Shown: positions 23,805-33,450 of the stretch, piece after piece
Numbering within the stretch: the stretch's first letter is position 1
How the letters are laid out: every line of letters begins with the position of its first letter
Assembly (NCBI GenBank): GCA_963730005.1
Contig: CAVSPO010000036.1
Location: 1-64,000 of the forward strand
Source: CAVSPO01 sp963730005
GTDB lineage: Bacteria; Actinomycetota; Actinomycetes; Propionibacteriales; Propionibacteriaceae
Length of the DNA stretch: 64,000 nucleotides
Direction: 5' to 3'
Program-made: the position numbers and the translations under genes
The notes under the pieces: generated by a model
Seen by the model: the letters and a program-made list of their open reading frames with translations, nothing else
Told to the model about the DNA's origin: nothing
The model's database searches: none

Positions 23805-25442
23805 TCACTCGGCAATCGCGCGGTAACACTCCCGCAACACCGATTCCGACGGGTTTGCGATGATCGTGACCTGCCCGAGCGAGCGGAGGCCGACAAAACG
23901 CAACGTCGCTCCCCTGGTCTTCTTGTCCAGTGCCATCAGGCGTCGAAGCTCGTCGAAAGAAGCGGCGGCGTAGCTGGTGGGCAGCCCAATGCTGCCGAGC
24001 GTCGCGCGATGAAGGTCGAGCACGCTCTGGTCCAGCCCCACCAGACGGTGGGCGAGTTCGGCTGCGAAGACCATCCCGACACCCACAGCCGCGCCGTGCC
24101 GCCACTGGAACTGCTCATGAGCCTCGATGGCGTGGCCCAGCGTGTGCCCGTAGTTGAGTTGTTCACGGCCCACGTGGTCGGCGGTGGACGTAGCCTCTCG
24201 TAGGTCCTCGGACACCACTTTCGCCTTGACCTCCACGGAGAGACGAATCAGCTCCGTCAGCCGAGGACTGCTCACATCCAGGCACTCTGCTGGGTCTGCG
24301 CGCACCAGATCAAGGATTCGCGGATCAGCGATGAAGCCGCACTTGATCACTTCGCCGAGCCCGGACCGCACCTCCGAATCGGGCAGGCCACCCAGCAGCT
24401 CGAGGTCCGCCAGCACGGCGGTTGGTTCGTGGAAGGCCCCCACCAGGTTCTTCGACCTCGGCAGGTCAATGCCGGTCTTGCCGCCCACCGCTGCGTCCAC
24501 CATGCCGAGGATGGTGGTGGGCACGCAGATGAATCGGACCCCCCGCAGCCAGGTGGCTGCCACGAAGCCGGCCAGATCGGTGGTCGCTCCCCCGCCGATG
24601 CCGATCACCAGATCTGAGCGGGTGAACCCGGCTGCAGCCAGCTGATTCCAGCAGTGCCCCACGGTCTCGACTGTCTTGCCTGCCTCACCGGCGGGTACCT
24701 CCAGCAGCAGCGGATGCGCCCCGGCATCAGCCACCAGCTGCGCGGCCCGGCGAGCAGGTTTCGCCAGCACGTCCGAGTAGATCAATGCAACGCGGGGGCC
24801 GCCATCCAGGAAGCTCGGCAGCTGGTCCAGCGCCCCCCGTCCGATCAGCACCGGGTACGGCTGGGCCTTGGACTCGACGATGATCCGGACCAGCGGAGCA
24901 GGCTCGGACCCGACGGGGCCCGCGACGTCTTCCAGAATCATGGCGGTCACCTGCTGCGGGTTCTTGCCATCTGTGAGCACCCGGTGCTTGGCGACCTGTT
25001 CGTACCAGGGCTCACGTTCGGCGAGCAGTTGTTCGAGCCGTTCGCGCACGCCCCCGCGCAGCAACGGACGATGCCCGGTGTCGCCAACGCGGCGTGCAGC
25101 CTCGCCGACGGAGGTGCGCAACCAGACCACCTCGTGGGACTCCAGAGTGTGCCGCAGGGCCGGGCTGACCACGGCCCCGCCACCGAGCGCGATGACCGCG
25201 GGGCGCCGGAGCGCGTCCGTGGCCAGCTGCTGCTCCAGCTCCCGGAAGGCTGCCTCACCGTCGTCGGCGAAGATGTCAGCGATGCTGCGTCCGGTGTGCT
25301 GTTCGATGACGGCATCCAGGTCGACGAACGGGAGACCCAGACGGTCCGCCAGCAGTGCCCCCACGGTGCTCTTGCCGGAACCCGGCAGACCAATCAGCAC
25401 CAGCCCGGATCTGCGGACCGCCCCGCTGCCGCCGCGGCTCAC
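23805..25442 (-). CDS. aroKB: Bifunctional shikimate kinase / 3-dehydroquinate synthase
   Basis: One 545-residue chain carries two shikimate-pathway enzymes. Residues about 12-172 are shikimate kinase: P-loop GLPGSGKST at 18-26, FVDLDAVIE, GGGAVVSPALR and the lid GHRPLLRGG. After a short linker, residues about 183-545 are dehydroquinate synthase: GGGATTDLAGF at 282-292, GGKTGIDLP, and metal ligands Glu363, His432 and His448. In most actinobacteria these are two adjacent genes, aroK and aroB, in this order, so the fusion probably arose by losing the stop between them. The GTG at 25442 overlaps aroC as GTGA. No frame break is seen. Confidence 0.96.
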   Translation of the reverse strand: MSRGGSGAVRRSGLVLIGLPGSGKSTVGALLADRLGLPFVDLDAVIEQHTGRSIADIFADDGEAAFRELEQQLATDALRRPAVIALGGGAVVSPALRHTLESHEVVWLRTSVGEAARRVGDTGHRPLLRGGVRERLEQLLAEREPWYEQVAKHRVLTDGKNPQQVTAMILEDVAGPVGSEPAPLVRIIVESKAQPYPVLIGRGALDQLPSFLDGGPRVALIYSDVLAKPARRAAQLVADAGAHPLLLEVPAGEAGKTVETVGHCWNQLAAAGFTRSDLVIGIGGGATTDLAGFVAATWLRGVRFICVPTTILGMVDAAVGGKTGIDLPRSKNLVGAFHEPTAVLADLELLGGLPDSEVRSGLGEVIKCGFIADPRILDLVRADPAECLDVSSPRLTELIRLSVEVKAKVVSEDLREATSTADHVGREQLNYGHTLGHAIEAHEQFQWRHGAAVGVGMVFAAELAHRLVGLDQSVLDLHRATLGSIGLPTSYAAASFDELRRLMALDKKTRGATLRFVGLRSLGQVTIIANPSESVLRECYRAIAE

Positions 25443-26635
25443 TGGTGCACCTGGAGTCCGCGATCGGCGATGTGACGCAGGTAACTGCTCGCGTTGGCCC
25501 GGGTTTCGCCCAGCGAGTCGCCGCCGAACTTCTCCAGGGCAGCCTCGGCCAGCACCAGAGCCACCATGGACTCGGCGACCACACCGGCGGCCGGCACCGC
25601 GACCACGTCGGAACGCTGGTAGTCGGCCGGTGCTGCCTGACCGGTGGCAGTGTCAATGCTGCCCAGCGGACGGGGCAGACTGGAGATCGGCTTCATGGCG
25701 GCCCGCACCCGTAGCACCTCACCGGTGCTGATGCCGCCCTCGGTGCCGCCAGAGTGATGGCTGCGACGGTCGATTCCGTTCGGGCCTGGGAAAATCTCAT
25801 CGTGCGCTTGGCTGCCGCGCACTCGTGCCTGGGTGAATCCGTCACCCATCTCGACGCCCTTGATGGCCTGAATGCTCATCAGTGCACCCGCCAGCCTGGC
25901 GTCCAGACGACGGTCCCCCTGGGTGTGGGAGCCCAAGCCTGGCGGGCAACCCCACGCCACCACCTCGACGATCCCACCGAGGGTGTCACCGTCCTTCTTG
26001 CAGGCCTCGATCTCCGCCTGGATCCGAAGGCTGGCCTCGGGGTCCAGACAACGCACCGGATCGTCGTCGATGGCTGCCAGGTCGGACGGTGTGGGCAGTC
26101 GGTCGATCCGGGCCTCGATGCCGCCGATCGACACCACGTGACTCAGCACGCTGATTCCGAACGCCTGGTCAAGGAAGCTCTTTGCCACTGCACCCAAGGC
26201 CACCCGAGCTGCCGTCTCGCGGGCACTGGCGCGCTCCAGGATCGGGCGAACGTCGTCGAAGTCGTATTTCAGCATCCCGGACAGGTCAGCGTGCCCGGGC
26301 CGCGGCCGGGTCAGCTTTTGGTTGCGGGCCAGCTGGGCGAGCACGTCTTCGTCCACGGGGTCCGCAGCCATCACCTGTTCCCATTTGGGCCACTCGGTGT
26401 TGCCGATCATGACAGCGATCGGCGCCCCCAACGTCTCACCGTGACGGACGCCGCCCAGTAGTGTCACCTGGTCGCCCTCGAATTTCATGCGGGCACCGCG
26501 GCCGTAGCCGAGCCGGCGACGTGCCAACTCGGAGACGATGACGTCGGAGGTCAATCGCACGTGGGCGGGAATGCCCTCGATCACCGCCACGAGGGCTTGA
26601 CCGTGGGACTCGCCGGCAGTTGTGTAACGCAGCAC
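25439..26635 (-). CDS. aroC: Chorismate synthase
   Basis: It converts EPSP to chorismate using reduced FMN, the last common step of aromatic synthesis. The 398-residue protein starts LRYTTAGESHGQALVAV and shows RRRLGYGRGARMKFE, RPGHADLSGMLKY and SARETAARVALGAVA, all signature regions. It ends in a conserved stretch with GESMVALVLAEAALEKFGG-like residues. The length is typical of actinobacteria. The start is GTG at 26635, 12 bp after aroE, and its end overlaps aroKB. It needs a reduced flavin, whose source is not local. Confidence 0.97.
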   Translation of the reverse strand: MLRYTTAGESHGQALVAVIEGIPAHVRLTSDVIVSELARRRLGYGRGARMKFEGDQVTLLGGVRHGETLGAPIAVMIGNTEWPKWEQVMAADPVDEDVLAQLARNQKLTRPRPGHADLSGMLKYDFDDVRPILERASARETAARVALGAVAKSFLDQAFGISVLSHVVSIGGIEARIDRLPTPSDLAAIDDDPVRCLDPEASLRIQAEIEACKKDGDTLGGIVEVVAWGCPPGLGSHTQGDRRLDARLAGALMSIQAIKGVEMGDGFTQARVRGSQAHDEIFPGPNGIDRRSHHSGGTEGGISTGEVLRVRAAMKPISSLPRPLGSIDTATGQAAPADYQRSDVVAVPAAGVVAESMVALVLAEAALEKFGGDSLGETRANASSYLRHIADRGLQVHQ

Positions 26636-26647
26636 GAGCAGATCCTC

Positions 26648-27496
26648 TCAGAGAAGGCGCCGGCGCCGGAGCTCATCCCGCCCGGCGGCCTGCAACAGCG
26701 CGAAGTCAACGCTACTGCCGGTGAACAGCTGCACCTGGCCGATGGCCTGACCGGCCAGCAGGTCGAGACCGTCGATCACCGTCACGCCCTGCCTCAGCGC
26801 GGCAGCAGCGAGCGGCGTCGGCCACGGGTCATAGCTCACGTCGAAGACGGCGCCAGCAGCGGCGGCCGCTTCGTCGGCCCACAGCGCGGCTGAGTCCCCG
26901 GGCAGTGTGGAGACCAGCAGTGGACCAGCCGGGACGCAGGCTCCCAGGACATCGACGCTGATCTCAACCCCCAGCCGGGCGGCCAGTGTCGTGAGGCTGG
27001 TGGCTCGACCGGGGTCACGCACGCGCAAGGCGGCCGACTTCAGCCCCATGCTCGCCAAGGCGACCAGCGCTGCACGCGCCGTGGCACCGGCGCCCAACAG
27101 GGTGGCCGACCGGACATCCACCACACCATGGGCTGCGCACGCGGCGACGAAGCCACTGACGTCGGTGTTGCGCACGATCCGTTTGGTCACGCCTTCCGGC
27201 CCCAGCGGCTCCAGCACCAGCGTGTTGGCCGCCCCCACCAGTTCAGTGGTGGCGTCTCCGGCCCCGAAGCCCAGCAGCTCCTGCTTGTGTGGCATCGTGA
27301 CCGACAGCCCGCGCCAGCGCTCATCCAGCCCCGCCAGAAATGCGGACAACTGACCGGGCGGCACGTCGACGGCGGCGTACTCCCAGTTGAGTCCGAGGTG
27401 GCGGTAGGCGGCTCGGTGCAGGACCGGGGACAACGAATGCGCCACCGGGTGCCCGATCACCGCACAGCGCCGCACCGCAGCAGGCGTCAGCACTGA
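26648..27496 (-). CDS. aroE: Shikimate dehydrogenase
   Basis: It reduces 3-dehydroshikimate to shikimate with NADPH. From the GTG at 27496 the protein has 282 residues. IGHPVAHSLSP binds substrate, Lys70 (TMPHK) and Asp111 (RNTDVSGF) form the catalytic pair, and LLGAGATARAAL is the nucleotide loop. This start overlaps mltG by 10 nt; a GTG at 27517 would add seven residues. The basic NADPH-phosphate motif after the second strand (RVRDPGRA) is present. It lies ahead of aroC and aroKB, the usual aro gene order. Confidence 0.93.
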   Translation of the reverse strand, partial: SVLTPAAVRRCAVIGHPVAHSLSPVLHRAAYRHLGLNWEYAAVDVPPGQLSAFLAGLDERWRGLSVTMPHKQELLGFGAGDATTELVGAANTLVLEPLGPEGVTKRIVRNTDVSGFVAACAAHGVVDVRSATLLGAGATARAALVALASMGLKSAALRVRDPGRATSLTTLAARLGVEISVDVLGACVPAGPLLVSTLPGDSAALWADEAAAAAGAVFDVSYDPWPTPLAAAALRQGVTVIDGLDLLAGQAIGQVQLFTGSSVDFALLQAAGRDELRRRRLL

Positions 27497-28839
27497 CCGG
27501 GGTGGGCCTGGCACCAACGCTGGAACTCGGCGACGTTGGCATTGTGTCCGTCCATGGTGGACGCGAACTTGGTCTCGCCGGTCTCGGGGTTGGTGGTGAC
27601 CCAGTAGAGCAGGCTCCCCGACGAGGGAGCCACGGCCGCCTCCAGGGAGTTCCTCCCCGGGTTGGAGATCGGCCCCGGCGGCAGGCCCTCGTACAGGTAG
27701 GTGTTGTACCGCGAGGGATTGGCACGCTGTTGGTCGGTGGTGGTGATCTTGCCGCTGCTGTTGTTGGCGTAGTGCACCGTGGCGTCCACCTGCAATCTCA
27801 TGCCGCGGTCGAGCCGGTTGTAGATCGCCTGCGCGACGTCGGGGCCGTACTTGGGGTCTCGAGTCTCCTTCTCGATGATGCTGGCCACGATCAACGCGTC
27901 GTAAGGGTCACGGCCCAGCGCCAGTGCCTTCTGCTCGAACCCGATGGCAGCGATCTCCTTGGCGAACTCGGCGGTCATCTTGGCGACCAGCACCTCCGCG
28001 GTTGGGTCGTCCTCGTACTCATAGGTTTGCGGGAACAGGAACCCCTCGGTGTTGTTCTTTGCCCAGCTGGGCATCCCCTCGGCGGTGGTGGTCGCCATCG
28101 CACTCTCGAGTGACGCAGCGGAGATTTCCGGCAGCGCTGTAGTGATTCGGGTGACCACCTCGAAGTTGCGCAGCCCCTCTGGCACGGTGAACTGGTTGCG
28201 CAGCACGTTCGACGGGTTGGCGAGCAGCTGCAGCGCAGCGGCAGCGCTCATCCTCGTCTTCATGGCGTAGCTGCCGGGCTGAATCTTGTTGGCCGTCGTG
28301 GGGTCGGCCTTGGCTGCCCGCACGAAGGCCTTCGAGGAGGCGACCACGTCTCGCTCCTCGAGAAGCTGCGCTATCGCGGTTGCGGTTGCGCCGCTCGCCA
28401 CCGTGATGGTGACGGGCTGGTCACCCGGGCCGGGATAGTCCTCGGCGCCCAACAGGCCCTGGAAGAACGAGCCACCTCTGCCGATCGCCAGGTAGCCGCC
28501 ACCGACCAGAAGGGCCAGAGCAACCACGATCGCGACAAGTGCCCCGACGCGGCTGCGTCGTCTGGGGTGCACGACGGCGGCCTGGGCGGTCAGATCTGCC
28601 AGGCCCAGACGAACGTCGAGCTCAGGCTCAGCATCGGGGAGGTGGGTGTCAACCGTCGAAGGGCGCCAAGGATCGGGAGCTGGCACAGCGGCGTCGGGCG
28701 GTCCTTCAGATCGAGCCGGCGGGAGTGGTCTGGACGCGTCAACCCCGCCGGCATCGCTGGTCGGACCGTCTGCCAGCCGCTCGGCTCGTCGCGGCCCGGA
28801 GCCGTCCAAGGGTTCTGCACCCGGCAAGAACCGGCTCAT
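27487..28839 (-). CDS. mltG: Endolytic transglycosylase MltG
   Basis: MltG is a membrane-anchored lytic transglycosylase that cuts nascent peptidoglycan strands. The 450-residue protein has a long Pro/Ala-rich cytoplasmic N terminus (about 1-95). One membrane helix (98-119) follows, then a LysM-like domain starting VTITVASGATATAIA, and the YceG domain. The catalytic Glu is at about 323 in ASIIEKET, followed by RLDRGMRLQVDATVHYA and GLPPGPISNPG. ATG at 28839 with AGGAAGG 9 nt upstream. It sits between ruvX and aroE, the conserved actinobacterial order. Confidence 0.96.
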   Translation of the reverse strand: MSRFLPGAEPLDGSGPRRAERLADGPTSDAGGVDASRPLPPARSEGPPDAAVPAPDPWRPSTVDTHLPDAEPELDVRLGLADLTAQAAVVHPRRRSRVGALVAIVVALALLVGGGYLAIGRGGSFFQGLLGAEDYPGPGDQPVTITVASGATATAIAQLLEERDVVASSKAFVRAAKADPTTANKIQPGSYAMKTRMSAAAALQLLANPSNVLRNQFTVPEGLRNFEVVTRITTALPEISAASLESAMATTTAEGMPSWAKNNTEGFLFPQTYEYEDDPTAEVLVAKMTAEFAKEIAAIGFEQKALALGRDPYDALIVASIIEKETRDPKYGPDVAQAIYNRLDRGMRLQVDATVHYANNSSGKITTTDQQRANPSRYNTYLYEGLPPGPISNPGRNSLEAAVAPSSGSLLYWVTTNPETGETKFASTMDGHNANVAEFQRWCQAHPGQC

Positions 28840-28902
28840 CGGAGGTCACCTTCCTGTCGACCCGATCACTGTGCCAGAAGGTCGGCACGGCATCGGGAGG
28901 GC

Positions 28903-29433
28903 TCAGGGAGCGGACGGCGGAGCGTCGCTCGCTGAACACTGCTTGGCAAGTCTGCCTGCTGGCACCCCGGTCCGGCGCTCGGTGTCGAGGGCGTGTTCCA
29001 GGATGGCCACGGCCGCGGCCTGATCAATGACGTTCTTGCGTTGGCGAGTCGAGCGACCGGCCTCAGCCAGTTTCCGGTGCGCCGACACGCTGGTCATCCG
29101 CTCATCAACCAACCGCAGCGGAAGGCCGAGCCTGTCGGTCAGCCACTCGGCAACCTCACTGACCTCCCGCGCGGCGTTTCCCTGTTCTCCGTGCAGATCG
29201 GTGGGCAGGCCCATCACGATCTCCAACGGCCGGTACTCCGCCACCAGATCGTGCAGCCGCTGCAACACCTGGGCCTGCAGCTTCTTGCTGTTGGGAATGG
29301 TCTCCACCGGGTAACACAACACACCCCCGGCGTCGCAGGCAGCCACCCCAATCCGCGCCTTGCCCCAGTCGAGGCACAGGCGGACACCAGAGCGCAGCGC
29401 GGATTGGTGGGTGTCAGGTGCGGAATCTGTCAT
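28903..29433 (-). CDS. ruvX: YqgF/RuvX family RNase H-fold protein
   Basis: A 176-residue RuvC-like protein, implicated in E. coli in processing the 5' end of pre-16S rRNA and annotated as a putative Holliday junction resolvase. The RNase-H-fold motifs are LDWGKARIGVA near the N terminus with the first Asp, IVMGLPTDLHGEQG in the middle, LVDERMTS, and VIDQAAAVAILEHAL with the last acid. The ATG at 29433 overlaps the alaS stop by one base (TGATG). It precedes mltG, a neighbourhood kept across actinobacteria. Confidence 0.94.
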   Translation of the reverse strand: MTDSAPDTHQSALRSGVRLCLDWGKARIGVAACDAGGVLCYPVETIPNSKKLQAQVLQRLHDLVAEYRPLEIVMGLPTDLHGEQGNAAREVSEVAEWLTDRLGLPLRLVDERMTSVSAHRKLAEAGRSTRQRKNVIDQAAAVAILEHALDTERRTGVPAGRLAKQCSASDAPPSAP

Positions 29434-32120
29434 CAGTTGAGGATCGCGTGCCCGACGGCGTACTCGACGGCCTGCAACGCGGCACCTGCCGCGCCACCAT
29501 CCGTGCCGCCGCCCTGGGCCAGATCATCCCTGCCGCCACCACGCCCGCCCAGCTTCTCCGAACCCGCAGCGACCAGTGCCCCGGCCCGGCAGCCCCGTTC
29601 GCGGGCAGCTGCATTGGTGGCCACCAGCAGCGAGGGTTTGGCGTCGGTGCCGCCGATCAGTGCGACCACAGCTGGACGAGCACCGAAGCGCTCCCGCACG
29701 TCGAGAGCCAGGGTGCGCAAGTCGTTGCCGTTGACCCCGTCGAGCTTGCGAGCCACGAACGCCAAGCCCCACATGTCCTTCGCCCCGTCGACGAGCTCTC
29801 CGGCTCCGGCCAGCAGCTGCCGGGACTTCAACTCGGCAATCTGTTTCTCGGCGGACTTGAGGTCTGCAACCATCTTCTCGACCCGGTCCACCAGCTGCTC
29901 CGGCTGGGTCTTGAGTGCGGTGCTGAGCTGGCTGACCAGCGTGCGCTCGGCCGCCAGATGGTTGAAGGCGTCGGTGCTGACGAGTGCCTCGACCCGACGG
30001 GTGCCGGCACCGATGGACTGCTCGGCCAACAACGTGAACAGCCCGATCTGGGCACTGCTCTGCACGTGGGTACCACCGCACAGCTCGCGCGACCACGGAC
30101 CGCCCATCTCGATGACCCGAACCATCGGCGGGTATTTCTCACCGAACATCGCCACTGCGCCGAACGCCTTGGCCTCGTCCAGGCTCATCACGGTGGCAGT
30201 GGTGGTCAGGTCGTCATTGATGGCGACATTGACCCGCTGCTCGATCTCGCGCACCAGCGCAGACGACAAGCCCTGCTGAGCGCTGAAGTCGAATCGCAGG
30301 TAACCCGGCTTGTTGAAGCTGCCGGCCTGGGTGGCGGTGGGGCCGACCAGTTCGCGCAGGGATGCCTGCAGCAGGTGCGTGGCGCTGTGTGCCTGGCAGG
30401 CAGCGCGGCGATGAGCGGCATCCACTTCTGCCAGCACATCGGCACCGACCTCCAACGGGGAGCTCACCCTGACCTTGTGCACTGTCAGACCGGGCACCGG
30501 ACGCTGTACGTCGAGCACCTCAAGCTCACCGTCGGGGGTACGAATCACCCCTGTGTCAGCCGTCTGTCCGCCGGCTTCGGCGTAGAAGGGGGTCTCCTCC
30601 AGGATGATCTCTGCCTGCTGTCCAGGCTCCACACGGGCGACGGCCACGCCCTCACTGACGATGCCGCGCACCCTGGTGGGAACCTCCAGCGCGGTGTAGC
30701 CACGGAACTGGGTCTCGCCCTTGCTGCGCAGTTGTGTGTACGCCTCCGTCGAGACCGTGCCACCCTTCTTGGCACGCGAATCGGCCTTGGCGCGAGCGCG
30801 CTGTTCATCCATCAGCTCACGAAACTTCGACTCGTCGACGCTGAGGCCTTCCTCGGAGGCCATCTCGAGGGTCAGGTCGATCGGGAACCCGTAGGTGTCG
30901 TGCAGGGCGAAAGCCTTGTCGCCAGCCAGGGTCTTGGCACCGGACACCACGGTGTCGTGCACGGCCTTGTCGAACAGCTGAATGCCAGCGGTCAGGGTGC
31001 GCCGGAACGAGTCCTCCTCGGCCTCGGCCACCTGCTGGATCCGCTCCCACTGCTCGTCGATCTCGGGGTAGGTCGGGCTCATCAGCGAACGGCTGATGTC
31101 CATCAGTTCAAGCAGCGAGGGATCCTTGAAGCCCAACTGCCGCATGGAGCGAATGCTGCGACGCAACAAGCGGCGCAGGACGTAGCCGCGGCCCTCATTG
31201 CCGGGCGTGACGCCATCGGTGATCAGCATCAGGCCGCTGCGGACGTGGTCGCCGACCACGCGCAGATGCACGTCGTCGTCGTGGTTGTCCCCGTACCGAC
31301 GCCCGGCCAGGTGGGCGGCCCGCTCGATCACCGGGAAGATCTGGTCGATCTCGTACATGTTGTCGACGCCCTGCAGCAGGTAGGCGACGCGCTCCACCCC
31401 CATGCCCGTGTCGATGTTCCTGCTGGGCAGCTGGCGGGCAATGTCGAAGTCGTCCTTTTGCCGCACGACTGACAGCTCCTCGGTCTGGAAGACCAGGTTC
31501 CAGATCTCCAGGAAGCGGTCCTCGTCAACCAGCGGACCGCCTTCGGGGCCGTACTCGGGCCCGCGGTCGATGTAGATCTCACTGCAGGGCCCACCCGGCC
31601 CGGGGACACCCATGTGCCAGTAGTTGTCCTTCAAACCCCGGCGCTGGATGCGGTCTGCCGGCACTCCCAACGACTGCCAGATCTCGGCCGCCTCCACATC
31701 TCCCCCGGGGTAGCCGGGGTGGTGGCCAGGGCCCAACACGGTCACCCAGACCGAGTCAGGGTCGAAACCCAGGCCACCGTTGTGCTGCTCGGTCGTCACC
31801 AGCTCCCAGGCCCACTCGATGGTTTCCTTCTTGAAGTAGTCACCGAAGCTGAAGTTGCCGTTCATCTGGAAGAAGGTGCCGTGTCGCGTGGTCTTGCCGA
31901 CCTCGTCGATGTCCAGGGTGCGGACGCATTTCTGGGTGCTGACGGCGCGTTTCCACGGTGCCGCCTCGGCCCCGGTGAAGTAGGCCTTGAATGGCACCAT
32001 CCCGGCGTTCACGAACAGCAGGGTGGGGTCGTTGTAAAGCAAGGAGGCGCTGGGAATTACGGCGTGGTCCTTGCCCTTGAAGAACTCCAGATAACGACGC
32101 GCGATCTCGGCGGCTTTCAT
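29433..32120 (-). CDS. alaS: Alanyl-tRNA synthetase
   Basis: It charges tRNA-Ala and hydrolyses mischarged tRNA. The 895-residue protein has the class II catalytic core (NAGMVPFK, TRHGTFFQMNGNFSFGDYF), the helical tRNA-recognition domain, and the editing domain with zinc ligands His578 and His582 (HSATH) and Cys681 and His685 (CGGTH). A C-terminal domain with the Gly-rich stretch GGRGGGRDDLAQGGG ends it. ATG at 32120 with AGAGG about 7 nt upstream. It is coupled to ruvX and faces the YihY gene across 244 bp. No T-box leader was seen. Confidence 0.97.
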   Translation of the reverse strand: MKAAEIARRYLEFFKGKDHAVIPSASLLYNDPTLLFVNAGMVPFKAYFTGAEAAPWKRAVSTQKCVRTLDIDEVGKTTRHGTFFQMNGNFSFGDYFKKETIEWAWELVTTEQHNGGLGFDPDSVWVTVLGPGHHPGYPGGDVEAAEIWQSLGVPADRIQRRGLKDNYWHMGVPGPGGPCSEIYIDRGPEYGPEGGPLVDEDRFLEIWNLVFQTEELSVVRQKDDFDIARQLPSRNIDTGMGVERVAYLLQGVDNMYEIDQIFPVIERAAHLAGRRYGDNHDDDVHLRVVGDHVRSGLMLITDGVTPGNEGRGYVLRRLLRRSIRSMRQLGFKDPSLLELMDISRSLMSPTYPEIDEQWERIQQVAEAEEDSFRRTLTAGIQLFDKAVHDTVVSGAKTLAGDKAFALHDTYGFPIDLTLEMASEEGLSVDESKFRELMDEQRARAKADSRAKKGGTVSTEAYTQLRSKGETQFRGYTALEVPTRVRGIVSEGVAVARVEPGQQAEIILEETPFYAEAGGQTADTGVIRTPDGELEVLDVQRPVPGLTVHKVRVSSPLEVGADVLAEVDAAHRRAACQAHSATHLLQASLRELVGPTATQAGSFNKPGYLRFDFSAQQGLSSALVREIEQRVNVAINDDLTTTATVMSLDEAKAFGAVAMFGEKYPPMVRVIEMGGPWSRELCGGTHVQSSAQIGLFTLLAEQSIGAGTRRVEALVSTDAFNHLAAERTLVSQLSTALKTQPEQLVDRVEKMVADLKSAEKQIAELKSRQLLAGAGELVDGAKDMWGLAFVARKLDGVNGNDLRTLALDVRERFGARPAVVALIGGTDAKPSLLVATNAAARERGCRAGALVAAGSEKLGGRGGGRDDLAQGGGTDGGAAGAALQAVEYAVGHAILN

Positions 32121-32364
32121 GTTTTCCCTCTGTCCTGGCTGAGTCACTGCTGGGGCGTTGCTGCTGGCGGGGGTCCGTGCCTTGGCAGACAGTCCACGAT
32201 GCTACCTCGTGCCGGCGGGGTGCTTGAAAGGCCGCATTCCGGGATCAGGCACAGCGTCGGCTGCTTTCGCAACGCGCGGGACGCCGGGGGTATTCCAGTT
32301 GGGGCGTGGCGCTCCCGTAAGGTCGGAGATGACGGCGAGTCCATGCCGGGAATGGTCAGGAGCG

Positions 32365-33450
32365 ATGATCTCGGAAAGCAGCAGATCCACCGACCCGCGA
32401 CACACCGTGACGCCTGACGACGAGCCCGGCCAGCCCCAGCCGACGATCCGCACGGACAAGGACTCCGCGTGGTACACCCTGAAGATCACCTTCACCAAGT
32501 TCCGGTCCGACGGTTGCACGGACATCGCCGCTGGCCTCACCTACTTCACGGTGCAGTCCATTTTTCCGTTGCTGCTGGCGCTGGTCTCACTCATCCAGCT
32601 GGCCGGCCGGCAGGACTCACTGGTGCCCGCGTTCGAGGAGCTGGTCGCCCAGGTTGCCCCGCCTGAGGTGTCTGTGTTCGTCGCCGATCTGCTCGAGCAG
32701 TTCCTGACGTCCTCCGGGAGCGGCATCGGGTTGACCATTGGCGTGGTCGCGGGTCTGTGGACGGCCAGCAACTACGTGGGCGCCTTTTCCCGTGCCATGA
32801 ATCGCGTCTATGAAGTGCCTGAGGGTCGCAGCACCATTGGGGTCAAGGCGCTGCACTTGTTCCAGACCCTCGTGATGGTGGTGATGATCATCGTCATTCT
32901 GGCCGCAGTGCTGATCAGCATCCCGGTGGCCCGCTGGGTCGGCGGGTTGGTGGGTCTGGGTGACGCAGCCGTACGACTGTGGAGCTATGCGCGTCGGCCG
33001 CTGATCGCGGTCGCTTTCATCATGATCGTGGCCATGCTCTACCACTTGGGCCCGAACGTGAAGCGCCCCAGGTTCCGGCTGCTGTCGGTCGGTGCCGTGC
33101 TGGCCATCGTGCTGATCGTGCTCGGTTCGCTGGGGTTTGGTGTCTTCCTCAGCACGATCGGTGGCAACGGCATCCACAGGACCTACGGCGCACTGGCCGG
33201 CAGCATCATCGCGCTGTTCTTCGCCTGGTTGGTCAACGTGTTCCTGATGCTGGGGGCGGAGCTCGACGCTGCCCTGGAGCGCACTCGTCAGCTGCGTGCG
33301 GGAGTCCAGAACGCCGAGCACAAGGTGCAGCTGCCCCCGCGCAGCACCAAGGCAAGCGACAAGGCGTTGGCCAAGGAAGCCGAGCTGGCCCAACATGGCG
33401 CCCGGATCCGGGAACGGGCGCGCTCCGGCAACGAAGGGCTTCAGGACTGA
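32365..33450 (+). CDS. YihY/BrkB-family inner-membrane protein
   Basis: A 361-residue integral membrane protein of the YihY/virulence factor BrkB family (UPF0761), whose function is not settled. A hydrophilic N terminus of about 45 residues leads to DGCTDIAAGLTYFTVQSIFPLLLA, split here as DGCTDIAAGLTY and the first membrane span. Five or so further spans follow, with WTASNYVGAFSRAMNRVYE typical of the family. The end is charged and helical. The ATG at 32365 has AGGAG only 2 nt upstream; the in-frame ATG at 32329 is an alternative. It converges on rarA with a 10-bp overlap of the gene ends. Confidence 0.9.
   Translation: MISESSRSTDPRHTVTPDDEPGQPQPTIRTDKDSAWYTLKITFTKFRSDGCTDIAAGLTYFTVQSIFPLLLALVSLIQLAGRQDSLVPAFEELVAQVAPPEVSVFVADLLEQFLTSSGSGIGLTIGVVAGLWTASNYVGAFSRAMNRVYEVPEGRSTIGVKALHLFQTLVMVVMIIVILAAVLISIPVARWVGGLVGLGDAAVRLWSYARRPLIAVAFIMIVAMLYHLGPNVKRPRFRLLSVGAVLAIVLIVLGSLGFGVFLSTIGGNGIHRTYGALAGSIIALFFAWLVNVFLMLGAELDAALERTRQLRAGVQNAEHKVQLPPRSTKASDKALAKEAELAQHGARIRERARSGNEGLQD

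Noticed and set aside
32121..32364. T-box leader for alaS
   Set aside because: No specifier loop or T-box sequence is visible; a -10-like TAGCAT is the only candidate signal.
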